Counted from the stretch's first letter, positions 1 through 8,978 are shown. The stretch: DNA of 64,000 nucleotides from Lysinibacillus sp. SGAir0095 (GCF_005491425.1 NZ_CP028083.1:3656001-3720000); one strand, 5' to 3'. The notes: generated by a model from the sequence alone, not told the origin. Program-made: numbers and translations.

Positions 1-423
1 CGTTTATGGAGCCGAAAGCAATTGAAATTACCGCCATTACTAGCCTGGTTTATTACTTTTAACTTCGTAAATATTGCATGGGTATTTTTCCGTGCGACAT
101 CGGTAAATCAAGCATTAGAAGTGTTAAGCAGTATGTTTAACATCCGAAATTTACGATTAGAACCAACACTTGATGCTCAAACCGCTTTATTTAATACACC
201 TGTAGAATTCTCAATAAACTTTTCGGTAATTCAAATAATTTATGTCCTTATGATCGCTGGACTATTAATTGCTTTTTTTGCAAAAAACACATACGAATTG
301 AGCAAAACTCGACTTACCAATTCAATTGTTGGCTCTGTTTATATAACTGCATTAATAGCGGTGGTCGTCTATCTTGCATTTTCAAGTTTTAGCAACAGTG
401 AATTTATTTATTTCAACTTTTAG
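1..423 (+). CDS. MBOAT-family O-acyltransferase, C-terminal part (AlgI/DltB-like)
   Basis: The frame is already open at base 1, so this is the last 140 codons of a gene that begins outside the window. The visible part is strongly hydrophobic. It has the aromatic stretch ending NIAWVFFRA that is typical of the C-terminal third of membrane-bound O-acyltransferases such as AlgI, PatA and DltB, followed by two more predicted membrane helices (about residues 75-95 and 105-130). Such proteins carry acetyl groups across the membrane to a polysaccharide. The next gene, 13 bases downstream, encodes an exported SGNH-like partner, which is the usual AlgI-AlgJ/PatB arrangement. The target polymer cannot be told from this fragment. 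The catalytic His lies upstream and is not visible. Confidence 0.8.
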   Translation, partial: RLWSRKQLKLPPLLAWFITFNFVNIAWVFFRATSVNQALEVLSSMFNIRNLRLEPTLDAQTALFNTPVEFSINFSVIQIIYVLMIAGLLIAFFAKNTYELSKTRLTNSIVGSVYITALIAVVVYLAFSSFSNSEFIYFNF

Positions 424-436
424 GAGTGCATATTGA

Positions 437-1483
437 ATGAAATATAAACATTGGTTTTGGTTAACTATCCTTTTAACCTGTCTATTCATGATTCCATTCA
501 TTCGGATTGCCGCATTTAACTTTTACGTGGATCCACTATGGAATTTCAGTCATCAAAATGAACATAACGAACATCAAATAGGTTTTGATGAACGACAATT
601 AAAAGTAAACTATCTATCACAAAAACAACATCATTACGATACTTTAGTGGTCGGAACAAGTAGAACAACGTATATTAATCAAAACCATTTTACTGATATG
701 AACGCTTATAATTTTTCTGCCAGTTCTCTTGATATTAGCGAATATGAAGGTTATATCACATATGCTTCAGAGAAGAATAACGGTTTTGAAACAATCATTT
801 TAGAAGTCTATCCACGGCAATTTCCAGGTTTGATGGAATTCCCTGAACCGTCAGTATATATAGCCAATAACGAAGAAAAGTTATACAGCATAAAGTCCTT
901 ATTTTCTTTTGATACATATGAAAAGGCAAAAAGGAACTATACGCAAGAAGGGCACCCTACACCTGCCGGTTACCGTATATACAATCGAGAAAACGTCGTT
1001 TCAACAGAGTTTGTTTCGCCGGGAGTACGCGATGCAAATATCGAAAAGGGTATAAATAAACTCAATACACTGAAAACCTTTAAAGATGAAAAAGGCTATG
1101 TAGAACTACTTTCTCAAATAAAGAAAAACAATCCTGACTCGACATTCCTTGTCTATTCACCGCCCTATTATATTGATCGAACAAAGAAAGTTTTTAATAG
1201 CGAGGCCGGAATTGCTTATTACCGTGATTGGTTAGAAGATCTAATCGAAGTGTTTGGCGGGGTCATAAACTTTACAACGTTTAATGACATTACGGTAGAT
1301 CGTGATTATTACATAGATACCCATCACTTTTATCCTTCAACAGGCAAATTAGTTGCTAATGATATCGCTGCCTTCCATAAAGGTGATGACTTACGGTATG
1401 CAACTTATATAACCGAAGAAAATCTTAGTCAGTTTATGGAACAATTTGAAGAACAGATTTTTGATGGGGCTGTTCAGCCATAA
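437..1483 (+). CDS. Membrane-anchored SGNH-like O-acetyltransferase partner (AlgJ/AlgX/DltD-like)
   Basis: 348-residue protein with one N-terminal membrane anchor (about residues 8-28) and an exported domain. A block-I-like motif VVGTSRTTY (about residue 71, in place of GDS) and a C-terminal DTHHFYPS block, where the catalytic Asp and His of SGNH enzymes sit, suggest a hydrolase/transferase fold. It follows the MBOAT gene by 13 bases and ends at a strong terminator, so the two form the end of one operon. The inferred role is to take acetyl groups moved by the MBOAT protein and attach them to an extracellular polysaccharide. The substrate is unknown. A ribosome site (GGAGTG) precedes the ATG by about 9 bases. 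Confidence 0.65.
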   Translation: MKYKHWFWLTILLTCLFMIPFIRIAAFNFYVDPLWNFSHQNEHNEHQIGFDERQLKVNYLSQKQHHYDTLVVGTSRTTYINQNHFTDMNAYNFSASSLDISEYEGYITYASEKNNGFETIILEVYPRQFPGLMEFPEPSVYIANNEEKLYSIKSLFSFDTYEKAKRNYTQEGHPTPAGYRIYNRENVVSTEFVSPGVRDANIEKGINKLNTLKTFKDEKGYVELLSQIKKNNPDSTFLVYSPPYYIDRTKKVFNSEAGIAYYRDWLEDLIEVFGGVINFTTFNDITVDRDYYIDTHHFYPSTGKLVANDIAAFHKGDDLRYATYITEENLSQFMEQFEEQIFDGAVQP

Positions 1484-1522
1484 CTTGCAGGAAATCCAAT
1501 GCTTGTTCTATAATTTCATTTC

Positions 1523-1573
1523 AAAAGCTCTCCTTCATTTGCTAGATAGTGCAAATAAAAGAGAGCTTTTTAA
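1523..1573 (+). terminator. Terminator of the O-acetylation operon
   Basis: Ten-base arms AAAAGCTCTC (1523-1532) and GAGAGCTTTT (1561-1570) pair perfectly. A second inner stem ATTTGC/GCAAAT sits at 1537-1542 and 1551-1556. The stem lies 40 bases after the stop codon and ends in a T run. Confidence 0.8.
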
Positions 1574-1585
1574 TTATGGCTATAA

Positions 1586-1613
1586 GCTGATGGCTTAGAT
1601 GTAATAACATACA
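1586..1613 (+). repeat. Second copy of the guaA 3' end (att-like direct repeat)
   Basis: These 28 bases match 2269-2296, inside the last codons of guaA, at 26 positions and in the same orientation (mismatches at 1590 and 1607). Read on the minus strand they encode VITSKPSA, against DITSKPPA in GuaA. The bases between the two copies (about 655) hold only one tiny gene and decayed sequence. This is the geometry left when an element integrates into the 3' end of a gene and restores that end. Confidence 0.55.
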
Positions 1614-1651
1614 TCAAGTTCACCAACCATTGATATAAGAACTTCGAATAA

Positions 1652-1689
1652 GAAAAAAACATAGGGAAAGTTTAAACTTCCTATGTTTT
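1652..1689 (-). terminator. Terminator of the 49-codon gene
   Basis: Arms AAAACATAGG (1655-1664 region) and CCTATGTTTT (1679-1688 region) enclose a loop that is itself partly self-complementary. Read on the minus strand the stem is followed by seven T residues. It lies just past the stop of the small gene at 1698. Confidence 0.7.
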
Positions 1690-1697
1690 CATTCATA

Positions 1698-1847
1698 TTA
1701 TTTATCTGTTTGTTTTTTTCTTTTTTCCAAATACTCCTCACGTATTTTTTCAAGTTGTTGCTTTTTATCAAATTGGGCAGGCTTGCGTTTTTCATGATAC
1801 TTCGCCACAGCTACCTGACCTTTGGTATCCAATTGATATTTCCCCAC
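1698..1847 (-). CDS. Small basic protein of unknown function (49 aa)
   Basis: A short open frame starts at GTG (1847) with a good ribosome site (AGGTG, 7 bases upstream), and a terminator lies directly behind its stop. The predicted product starts MGKYQLDTKGQVAVAKYHEK. It is rich in Lys, Glu and Gln, and its second half (QQLEKIREEYLEKRKKQTDK) is likely one charged amphipathic helix. There is no signal peptide or membrane segment. I do not recognise a domain. Codon use, ribosome site and terminator together make a real gene likely. It sits alone between the two copies of the guaA 3' end, so it could be the last surviving gene of an inserted element. Confidence 0.6.
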   Translation of the reverse strand: MGKYQLDTKGQVAVAKYHEKRKPAQFDKKQQLEKIREEYLEKRKKQTDK

Positions 1848-1976
1848 TTAATTCACCTACTTGTCTCTAAAGAGAATCTATTCAACAAATATAATATACC
1901 TTATTTTACTGAAGTAAACCTTTTTACTTTATTAGTGTACCGCTTAACCTTGCATATATCAGTAAAACATTAAAAA

Positions 1977-2082
1977 CTTAGTAATAATTCATCATCAAAT
2001 GATTTTCACTATCTTTATCTTTGCGACCTTGACTTTACTGAATCATTTTAAAGTCATCCATCAACTCGCTAAATTTGTCCAA
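1977..2082 (-). pseudogene. Possible decayed coding remnant
   Basis: On the minus strand one frame reads LDKFSELMDDFKMIQ, then a stop, then SQGRKDKDSENHLMMNYY and a second stop. The composition looks protein-like on both sides of the first stop, but there is no start or ribosome site, and the upstream end runs into the guaA terminator. It may be debris of an element inserted at guaA. The evidence is weak. Confidence 0.25.
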
Positions 2083-2085
2083 AAT

Positions 2086-2133
2086 AAAAAACCCCCTTCC
2101 AGTTATTTGTTATAAATAACTAAAAGAGGGTTT
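2086..2133 (-). terminator. guaA terminator
   Basis: Nested hairpin: inner arms AGTTATTT/AAATAACT (2101-2108 and 2114-2121) and outer arms AAACCCC.../...GGGTTT. On the minus strand a T-rich tract follows (A-rich 2081-2090 on the plus strand). It lies about 120 bases past the guaA stop. Confidence 0.75.
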
Positions 2134-2249
2134 AAGTTTTGAATAGAAATCGTTGCACTTAACTCACGATGAAGTTCTTAACAAACTAAACTAGACACAT
2201 TTATATAACTACGTTTATAACCTATTCAGATTAATATTACTGAACAGCC

Positions 2250-3800
2250 CTATTCCCACTCAATCGTCGCTGGTGGCTTAGATGTAATATCATACAGCAC
2301 GCGGTTGATGCCGTTTACTTCGTTGACGATACGTACAGAGATTTTTTCTAGTACATCCCAAGGGATACGTGCCCAGTCGGAAGTCATGCCGTCGATGGAT
2401 GTTACAGCACGGATACCTACTGCATAATCGTAAGTACGCGCATCACCCATTACACCTACAGAACGGATGTCTGGAAGTACACAGAAGTATTGCCAGATAT
2501 CACGGTCAAGACCAGCATTCTTGATTTCTTCGCGTAAGATATAGTCCGCTTCACGAAGGATATCTAGTTTTGCTTCAGTGATTTCACCAAGAACACGGAT
2601 ACCTAAACCTGGCCCCGGGAATGGTTGACGCCAAACGATTTCTTCAGGTAAGCCAAGTTCTAAACCTAAAGCACGTACTTCATCTTTGAATAAAGTATTT
2701 AATGGCTCGATTAACTCAAATTTCATATCTTCTGGAAGACCACCAACATTATGGTGTGATTTGATTGTTTGAGCTGTTGCTGTACCTGATTCAATAATAT
2801 CTGTATAAAGAGTTCCTTGTGCAAGGAAATCCATATCTTTTAATTTTGCTGATTCTTCATCAAACACGTAAATAAATTCGTTTCCGATAATTTTACGTTT
2901 TTGTTCCGGATCTGAAACGCCTTCTAATTTGCTCATGAAACGTTCGCGAGCGTCGATTTTAATCACTTTCATATCAAAATCTTCCGTGAAGGTTTTCATT
3001 ACCTGTTCAACTTCACCTTTACGGTTTAAGTTGTGGTCCACGAACATACAAGTTAATTGATCCCCGATCGCTTTATGTATTAACACAGCTACGACAGAAG
3101 AGTCTACCCCACCGGATAATGCACAAAGAACTTGTTTGTCACCGACTTGTTCACGGATTTTATTCATTTCAATCTCGATGAAGTTTGCCATTGACCAGTC
3201 GCCTTTTGCCTGGCAAATATCAAATACGAATTGGCGTAAAATTTCATTACCATATACAGAGTGACGTACTTCCGGATGGAATTGAACAGCATAGAAGCCG
3301 CGTTCTACATTTTGCATTGCTGAAATTGGACAAGATGCGCTTGTTGCAATAACCTCAAATCCAGCTGGCACTTCTGTTACAAGGTCACCATGACTCATCC
3401 ATACTACCTGTTCTTTTGGAAGGTCACCAAACAATCGATTCTCAGTCGTAATATTGATTTCTGCTTTACCGTACTCACGGTGATCAGCACCCTCAACTTT
3501 ACCACCTAAAGCATAAGACATTAATTGCATCCCGTAGCAAATCCCTAAGATCGGTAAGCCTAAATCAAAAATGGCCTCATCTACTTTGAATGCTTTCTCA
3601 TCGTATACAGAATTCGGACCACCAGAGAAAATAATTCCTGTAGCGTTCATTTCTTTAATTTCTTCAGCCGTAATTGTGTGTGGATGTAATTCTGAGAAAA
3701 CACCGAATTCACGAATTCGACGTGTAATTAATTGATTAAATTGGCTACCAAAATCGAGTACAACGATTTTTTCTTGTTCTTTTAACAATGGAGTCGTCAC
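2250..3800 (-). CDS. guaA: GMP synthase (glutamine-hydrolysing)
   Basis: Full-length GuaA, 516 residues. It aminates XMP to GMP with glutamine and ATP in the cytosol. The N-terminal class I amidotransferase domain carries the nucleophile in GICYGMQLM (about residue 88) and the HPEV motif. The ATP-pyrophosphatase domain has the P-loop SGGVDSSVV, and the dimerisation domain ends [12 protein letters not shown] start it at GTG 3800, because AGAGGTG lies 8 bases upstream and the protein then begins [20 protein letters not shown], as in relatives; an 11-codon extension is open but has no ribosome site. Expression is probably controlled by the purine riboswitch and terminator upstream (3846-4012). 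The 3' end of guaA is a known integration site for genomic islands, and a second copy of it lies at 1586-1613. Confidence 0.97.
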   Translation of the reverse strand: MTTPLLKEQEKIVVLDFGSQFNQLITRRIREFGVFSELHPHTITAEEIKEMNATGIIFSGGPNSVYDEKAFKVDEAIFDLGLPILGICYGMQLMSYALGGKVEGADHREYGKAEINITTENRLFGDLPKEQVVWMSHGDLVTEVPAGFEVIATSASCPISAMQNVERGFYAVQFHPEVRHSVYGNEILRQFVFDICQAKGDWSMANFIEIEMNKIREQVGDKQVLCALSGGVDSSVVAVLIHKAIGDQLTCMFVDHNLNRKGEVEQVMKTFTEDFDMKVIKIDARERFMSKLEGVSDPEQKRKIIGNEFIYVFDEESAKLKDMDFLAQGTLYTDIIESGTATAQTIKSHHNVGGLPEDMKFELIEPLNTLFKDEVRALGLELGLPEEIVWRQPFPGPGLGIRVLGEITEAKLDILREADYILREEIKNAGLDRDIWQYFCVLPDIRSVGVMGDARTYDYAVGIRAVTSIDGMTSDWARIPWDVLEKISVRIVNEVNGINRVLYDITSKPPATIEWE

Positions 3801-3845
3801 GCTATTTACACCTCTTCTGAATTTTAAAGGCACCTCGCTTCATTT

Positions 3846-3886
3846 GTAAAAAAACGCGTTCAAAAAGATATCTTTCTGACGCGTTC
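3846..3886 (-). terminator. Riboswitch-associated terminator upstream of guaA
   Basis: Arms AACGCGTT (3853-3860) and AACGCGT (3879-3885 region), extended by a paired AAAGAT/ATCTTT core, give about 17 pairs. On the minus strand a run of T follows (3847-3852). It ends about 45 bases before the guaA start, in the right place for premature termination. Confidence 0.8.
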
Positions 3887-3939
3887 ATTGGTTGAAGACA
3901 AGGCGGATATAGCTCATGGCCTAAGACATAGCAATACCC

Positions 3940-4012
3940 GCCTTCATAGATAAGTTATTTAAGGTAACTTAGTAGATACATCCGAACCCTATTATCGGAC
4001 TTATATGAAGGC
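3940..4012 (-). promoter_or_regulatory. Purine (guanine-type) riboswitch aptamer of guaA
   Basis: On the minus strand P1 pairs GCCTTCA (4012-4006) with TGAAGGC (3946-3940). After CATATAA comes P2 (GTCCGA/TCGGAT), with loop 2 ending GG, then GTATCTACT (consensus GTTTCTACC). P3 (AAGTTA/TAACTT) follows with loop CCTTAAA, and then ATCTATG. The loop 2 GG and loop 3 CC can form the usual kissing pairs. The ligand-facing base is C (3949), which specifies guanine rather than adenine. A second hairpin (CCGCCTT at 3900-3906 with AAGGCGG at 3938-3944) overlaps the 3' side of P1 and could be the alternative fold. Confidence 0.85.
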
Positions 4013-4059
4013 AGCCTAATTATATTTTTTCTAAATTCTACCCTTAGTAGAAGCTAAAA

Positions 4060-6261
4060 TCAACTAGTTACCCGATTGATTAAATATTCCCAACTTTCTT
4101 TCATTTGATGCATATTCACTCCAGCAGCATCTTTTGAATAGATAGTTTGCTCATACGCATTAGTTAACATTGACATGTGACCCGTTCCAAAGTAAGAGTC
4201 AATTTCTTTTGCAAAAATCTGCAATGTTTGTCCTTCTTTTCGCTTAAACCCTTTCATCTCTAATAACTTTAACAATTTCAAGAATGAAGATTCAAACGTA
4301 GATTCATTTAATTCTTTTTTCCTGTATAGCTGTCTGTATACTTTCGGCAGCCACTTTCTGCGTATTTTATATAGAACAAACGCGCCTACAAGTACTAACA
4401 ACAAAGTGATTATTAGAATCAACTTATTTTGTTCAAAGAAATTTGAGATATTCTTGAAGAACTGACCTTCTTGAGCAGTTGTTTGTTGAGGCTCGTTGTC
4501 CTTTTCTATTTTCTCATCAGGTTCCGTTTCCTCTTCTACACTTAAGACTTCTTCTTCCTCATCCTCTGTAGTTAAGTCATATTCGATATTTCGTGAATTG
4601 TTAAACCCAATGGTAGGTTCAAAATTCATCCATCCCACATTTGGAATATAGGCTTCAACCCAAGAGTGAGCATCATTATTTGTAATTTGATAGGTACTTG
4701 ATGAGCCATGGTTATCAATCACATCCCCACCAGCAAATCCTTTCACCCATCTTGCCGGAATTCCTATCGATCGCAATAATACGACCATTGACGTTGAGAA
4801 ATTATCACAATAGCCAATTTTCGTATCAAATAAAAATTGATCTACATAGTCTTGTTCTTCCGAAGGGACAGCCACTTTATCCGTGTCGTATCGGAACCCA
4901 TTTTGTTTAAAAAACATTTCAATCGCTCTTGCCTGATCGTAAGGAGTATCTCTGCCTTCCACAATATCCGCAGCTAACTCTCTAACTCTAGCAGGCAAGG
5001 TTTCCGGTAATTGTAAATACCGCTCAGCTAACGTCGGATCAATTTCTTCTGTCGGGTTCTTCAGAGTGCTGTATAGATAAACCGGCTTACTGTATTCCAC
5101 TGTATAGCCCGGTAAAGCTGTAGGAGCACGGTCTACAAAAGACATAATCTTTTCCGTATCCAATGACATCATGAATTCAAGATTTGGAAGTACAGAAATC
5201 ATCGCAGAGGTAACAGACTTCAATCCATAAGGCTGTATAACAAATTCATAAGGATTCATCACTTCAATCGTGGCCGTTTTTGTATCCTCTTCAGGACCTA
5301 CCGGCAAGGAATACTGCACCTGTTCCCCATGTGCGAAAGCTCTCAATTCTCCTTGGAAGTAACTTGAGTCCTCCCATCCCTTCGATGTATAAACATCCTT
5401 TGTTTCCACACGCCAATACTGCTTCGTTTCCGCTTCCGCTAAGAATACTACAGTATCATCTGCCACAAAGGAGCCACCTAATCTACTATCATTTTCACCA
5501 TACCCTACCTTCCTAATACCTCCCCCATTTACTTCAGCTCCACCTTTACCAGCTGCTGCTTTAATAAACGGTACTGGATCTGGCCATTGAGGAGAAAATT
5601 TTGGCAGGAAAATGGCAATACTACTCACAACCATCACCAGCAAAACAACCGGTACGGATAATTTTATATATCTCATTAAATCCACTTTTATATCCGCTTG
5701 TTTTAATAAACGCTTTAATAATAAGAAGACGGTCATAGCTAAACCAAGCACCATTATTCTGACGATTGCAAAATCCCCATCGTACTTGGTGAAAGTATCA
5801 AGTGTCCCTATGAAAAACACTGTTAACAACAAGAAATAAAAAACACTCATCCTTACCACTATCCAATGATGAATCAGATAAATTAACATCCAAATTAAGA
5901 TAAAGAACAAGAACGTTCGGAAAGGATCGGTAATATGGAGCCAATCTGCACTTAGTATGGCTGTAAGATTTGTTTGAAAATCATTAAACAGAAAATCTAT
6001 CCCTTCAGCAGAAAGGACAAAAACTTGTCCATACACAAAGACAATAAACCATATGATATAACTAAATTTAATGAGCGCTGAAATAACAAAGTGAATTTGA
6101 AATAAGCTGATTACAAGCGCCAGGGCTATAAATAACATGATCAATTGCAAAAAGCCGGTGTTCGTCAGCTCCATTACCGGCACAAGCCATTCTCGCAAAA
6201 GAAAGAATATCACAATATAGTAAATTGCCAATTCTATCAAACTAAACGTATTTTTCTTCAC
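4060..6261 (-). CDS. Transglutaminase-like membrane protein (YebA family)
   Basis: 733-residue protein. About six membrane helices fill residues 10-220. A large extracytoplasmic domain follows, with a transglutaminase core whose Cys lies in IGYCDNFSTSMV and His in NDAHSWVEAYI; the third residue position reads FEPT. An acidic, low-complexity linker, one more helix (about residues 620-640) and a DUF4129-like C-terminal tail complete it. It is the last gene of the moxR-DUF58-transglutaminase operon, and its ATG overlaps the previous stop by four bases. This three-gene set is widespread in bacteria. Such proteins are thought to act on cell-surface proteins, but the substrate is not established. 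Confidence 0.85.
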   Translation of the reverse strand: MKKNTFSLIELAIYYIVIFFLLREWLVPVMELTNTGFLQLIMLFIALALVISLFQIHFVISALIKFSYIIWFIVFVYGQVFVLSAEGIDFLFNDFQTNLTAILSADWLHITDPFRTFLFFILIWMLIYLIHHWIVVRMSVFYFLLLTVFFIGTLDTFTKYDGDFAIVRIMVLGLAMTVFLLLKRLLKQADIKVDLMRYIKLSVPVVLLVMVVSSIAIFLPKFSPQWPDPVPFIKAAAGKGGAEVNGGGIRKVGYGENDSRLGGSFVADDTVVFLAEAETKQYWRVETKDVYTSKGWEDSSYFQGELRAFAHGEQVQYSLPVGPEEDTKTATIEVMNPYEFVIQPYGLKSVTSAMISVLPNLEFMMSLDTEKIMSFVDRAPTALPGYTVEYSKPVYLYSTLKNPTEEIDPTLAERYLQLPETLPARVRELAADIVEGRDTPYDQARAIEMFFKQNGFRYDTDKVAVPSEEQDYVDQFLFDTKIGYCDNFSTSMVVLLRSIGIPARWVKGFAGGDVIDNHGSSSTYQITNNDAHSWVEAYIPNVGWMNFEPTIGFNNSRNIEYDLTTEDEEEEVLSVEEETEPDEKIEKDNEPQQTTAQEGQFFKNISNFFEQNKLILIITLLLVLVGAFVLYKIRRKWLPKVYRQLYRKKELNESTFESSFLKLLKLLEMKGFKRKEGQTLQIFAKEIDSYFGTGHMSMLTNAYEQTIYSKDAAGVNMHQMKESWEYLINRVTS

Positions 6262-7442
6262 GGCTTCATCACCTCCGTGAATGCATTTTCAAATTGATCA
6301 TCTGTAATATGAATTACTTTTACATTCCCCACACTCAATCGTTTTTCTATAACTTTTTCTTTCTGATCAGAAACAACAAAACAAACAATACCCCTTGCAA
6401 ATTTGGAACTATTCACAAAAAAGTCCTTCAATTCTTTGGAAAGCTCTCCGGTGACAAGTACTAAAGTAGCAGAATTGATTAACCCCATTTCATTCCCAAG
6501 AATGGAATCAATCGACTGTTTTGAATCTGGTTCGATGACAGCTAAATGTTGCATTACTTTTTCTAGCCGACTTTGGGACTTTAGTTTTGGAAATATCTCC
6601 TTTTTTTCACCTGTTGATAAAAAAGAAATGTCACCATGATTTTTGATGACACTTTGCAGGATAGAAGCCGTTAAATCCACAGCATGTTCAAAATTCTTAG
6701 TTGAAGACTGTTCAATTGCAAGAAAGATATCCTGGGTTTGACGATCTTCAAATTCCTTCGTACGCAAGGTTTCATTTTTGGCAAAGGATTTCCAGTGTAT
6801 CCATGAATACTTATCCCCAGATTGGTAATCTCTTATTCCCGTTACTAGTGATGTATCTTTTACCATCGAAAAAGGTGCGGCTACTCCACCATGTTCAAAT
6901 TGCATTTGTAATGGTTTATATTTAATTGTTGATATTTTGGGCAAGATAACTAGCGATTTATTTTCTTCAACAACTTTTGTACGGATAGTCCATCCAAAAA
7001 AGTCTGTAAAGATAAATCGAATACCTTCGAATTGCATTTTACCTCGCTTCAAGTCGTCCAATTCATAGGACCATTCAAATTTGCGTTTCCATCCAACAAA
7101 GTAGATTTGATTGAAGCTTCCTTTAAATTTACTATCAATCCCAATTTCTTGAACAGTCATAAATATAAGCGGAATCCAAGTTGTATTCCGAAAGCTAACC
7201 GTTACTTTTGCAGAATCACCGCGATGAAGCTTAGAAGGCGTTATTTCTCGATGCACCTCTTCAATCTTAATGGGCGCAAAGGAAAAGAGAAGCGAGTAAA
7301 GTAAAAATGGTGTTAAAGAATAGAAAACAAACCAACTGACAAAACCGCCTTGAAACATCGCATAACTAAATGTGATAACTGCCAGCAAAAGAGTGGCTGT
7401 AAACCTTCCTCCACTGCGCAGGTAAGTTTTCAGCTTTTTCAT
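6258..7442 (-). CDS. DUF58 domain protein (YeaD family)
   Basis: 394 residues with two closely spaced N-terminal membrane helices (about residues 13-55) and a cytoplasmic region. The DUF58 signature, YQSGDKYSWIHWKSFAKN, occurs near residue 205, followed by a vWA-like part. It overlaps both neighbours by four bases (ATGA junctions), so it is translationally coupled between the MoxR ATPase and the transglutaminase-like protein. MoxR ATPases with DUF58/vWA partners are generally regarded as chaperone-like pairs. The exact client here is unknown. Confidence 0.85.
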   Translation of the reverse strand: MKKLKTYLRSGGRFTATLLLAVITFSYAMFQGGFVSWFVFYSLTPFLLYSLLFSFAPIKIEEVHREITPSKLHRGDSAKVTVSFRNTTWIPLIFMTVQEIGIDSKFKGSFNQIYFVGWKRKFEWSYELDDLKRGKMQFEGIRFIFTDFFGWTIRTKVVEENKSLVILPKISTIKYKPLQMQFEHGGVAAPFSMVKDTSLVTGIRDYQSGDKYSWIHWKSFAKNETLRTKEFEDRQTQDIFLAIEQSSTKNFEHAVDLTASILQSVIKNHGDISFLSTGEKKEIFPKLKSQSRLEKVMQHLAVIEPDSKQSIDSILGNEMGLINSATLVLVTGELSKELKDFFVNSSKFARGIVCFVVSDQKEKVIEKRLSVGNVKVIHITDDQFENAFTEVMKP

Positions 7443-8383
7443 TGCTCAGCATACCTTTTAATCGGAATAACAGATTTCTCTATGATTCGATTGACTATTC
7501 CTTCTGCAGTGATACCTTCATATCTCGCTTCAGGCTTTAAGATAATACGATGTCCAAATACAAATGGCGCTAAATACTGGACGTCATCCGGATTCACATA
7601 ATCACGGTCCTGCATTTTTGCATAGGCTTTAGCCGCTCTCATTAAGGCAATAGAGGCACGTGGACTTACACCTAGATACACTTCACTTACATTCCTTGTT
7701 GCTCTTGCAAGTTGCACAATATAGCTCTTAACCGAATCTTCAATATATACATTCCTCACTTCCTCTTGAAGTTCTAAAAGCTCGTCTATAGAGATGACCG
7801 GCGATAAATGAACAATTGGTTCAGAATTGGAAGCACGACGTAATACTTCAACCTCTTCTTGTGCGGAAGGATAGCCCATTTTAATTTTTAGCAAAAAACG
7901 ATCTAATTGTGCTTCAGGCAATGGATATGTACCTTCATATTCAATTGGATTTTGTGTTGCCATTACAAAAAACGGCTTTTTAATTTGCAATGTCTCTCCC
8001 TCTATCGTTACAGAAGCTTCTTCCATACTTTCTAGAAGAGCAGATTGTGTTTTAGGAGAGGTACGGTTAATTTCATCTGCCAAAATAATATTTCCGATAA
8101 TCGGCCCTGGACGAAACTCAAACTGGAGCGTTTTCGGATTATATATGGAAACACCGATTACATCAGATGGAAGTAAATCCGGTGTAAATTGTATACGTTT
8201 AAATTCTGCGCTTACTGATTTTGCTAAAGCTTTTACCATCATTGTCTTTCCGACCCCTGGCACATCCTCAAGCAGAACATGTCCTCCTGATAGAAGTGCA
8301 ACAACACTTAATTCTGCTACTTCACGCTTTCCTATCATTACTTTTTCTATATTTTTTATGATCGCTTCAACTTGTCTATGCAT
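7439..8383 (-). CDS. MoxR-family AAA+ ATPase (YeaC-like)
   Basis: 314-residue MoxR ATPase with Walker A PGVGKTMMVKA, Walker B ILADEINR, sensor 1 MATQNPIE and the lid motif GVSPRAS. I start it at ATG 8383, because GGAGG lies 10 bases upstream; the ATG three codons earlier is almost on top of that site. It is the first gene of a three-gene operon with DUF58 and a transglutaminase-like protein. A TATAAT at 8431-8436 (minus strand), with a poor -35, is a candidate -10 element. MoxR proteins act as ATP-driven assembly factors for partner proteins. Confidence 0.92.
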   Translation of the reverse strand: MHRQVEAIIKNIEKVMIGKREVAELSVVALLSGGHVLLEDVPGVGKTMMVKALAKSVSAEFKRIQFTPDLLPSDVIGVSIYNPKTLQFEFRPGPIIGNIILADEINRTSPKTQSALLESMEEASVTIEGETLQIKKPFFVMATQNPIEYEGTYPLPEAQLDRFLLKIKMGYPSAQEEVEVLRRASNSEPIVHLSPVISIDELLELQEEVRNVYIEDSVKSYIVQLARATRNVSEVYLGVSPRASIALMRAAKAYAKMQDRDYVNPDDVQYLAPFVFGHRIILKPEARYEGITAEGIVNRIIEKSVIPIKRYAEQ

Positions 8384-8544
8384 TATTAACATTCCTCCAA
8401 AATCTCCAACAATAGTCAGAATTTACACACATTATATATTAAGCATAAACGAAAAGTAGGTACGAATCCAATAATAGAACCGAATTATTTACCTAAATTT
8501 TTACAGGTTATCCATTATCTATTACCCACATCATTACATGCACA

Positions 8545-8581
8545 AAAAAAATGCCTCAATTATAAATTGAAGCATTTTTTT
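8545..8581 (-). terminator. Bidirectional terminator between moxR and the 8586-8927 gene
   Basis: Hairpin ATGC-CTCAATT / AATTGA-AGCAT, with A runs on one side (8544-8551) and T runs on the other (8575-8581), five bases after the stop at 8586. It works best for the minus-strand gene. Confidence 0.75.
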
Positions 8582-8585
8582 GCTA

Positions 8586-8927
8586 TTAGATTGACGAACG
8601 GTAAGCATGAATACCGGTTACTTGTTTTCGTGCCGTTTCTATTTTCTCAGAATGCTTCAACAAGTGATTTTGCAACGATGCAATCGACATTGCATCAAAC
8701 CGCAAACCATTAATGGCCATTCTTTTCAAATTTGTTTTCAGCACAACCTTTTTTGAAGAAGGACTCTTTTCTTTTTGTTTTTTTCTTTTCTGATTTCCAT
8801 CTCCACCAGTATACTGATTCTGCTCCCCCTCTTGCATAACACGAAAAACCTGTTCATTCGAATGTAAATATTGCCTTGAATTTCGAAATATACTGCTTTG
8901 ACTTGGTATCACTCGAGTAGTTCGCAT
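8586..8927 (-). CDS. Hypothetical basic protein (113 aa)
   Basis: 113 residues with a good ribosome site (AGAGGT) 9 bases before ATG 8927 and a terminator right behind the stop, so it is very likely a gene. The middle is a Lys-rich, disordered-looking stretch (QKRKKQKEKSPSSKK). The second half is predicted helical and ends HAYRSSI. There is no signal peptide or membrane helix, and I recognise no domain. It lies upstream of moxR and downstream of nadE in the same direction, 51 bases after the nadE stop, but the terminator and its own ribosome site suggest separate control. Confidence 0.6.
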   Translation of the reverse strand: MRTTRVIPSQSSIFRNSRQYLHSNEQVFRVMQEGEQNQYTGGDGNQKRKKQKEKSPSSKKVVLKTNLKRMAINGLRFDAMSIASLQNHLLKHSEKIETARKQVTGIHAYRSSI

Positions 8928-8978
8928 TTGCTCTTACCTCTTTTCTCAAAGATTACAGCATTTAATAAACGTTAATTA

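Noticed and set aside
1595-1973. Open frames of 66 codons (minus) and 96 codons (plus)
   Set aside because: Both overlap the better supported 49-codon gene and two terminators, lack ribosome sites, and read low-complexity Phe/Leu runs.
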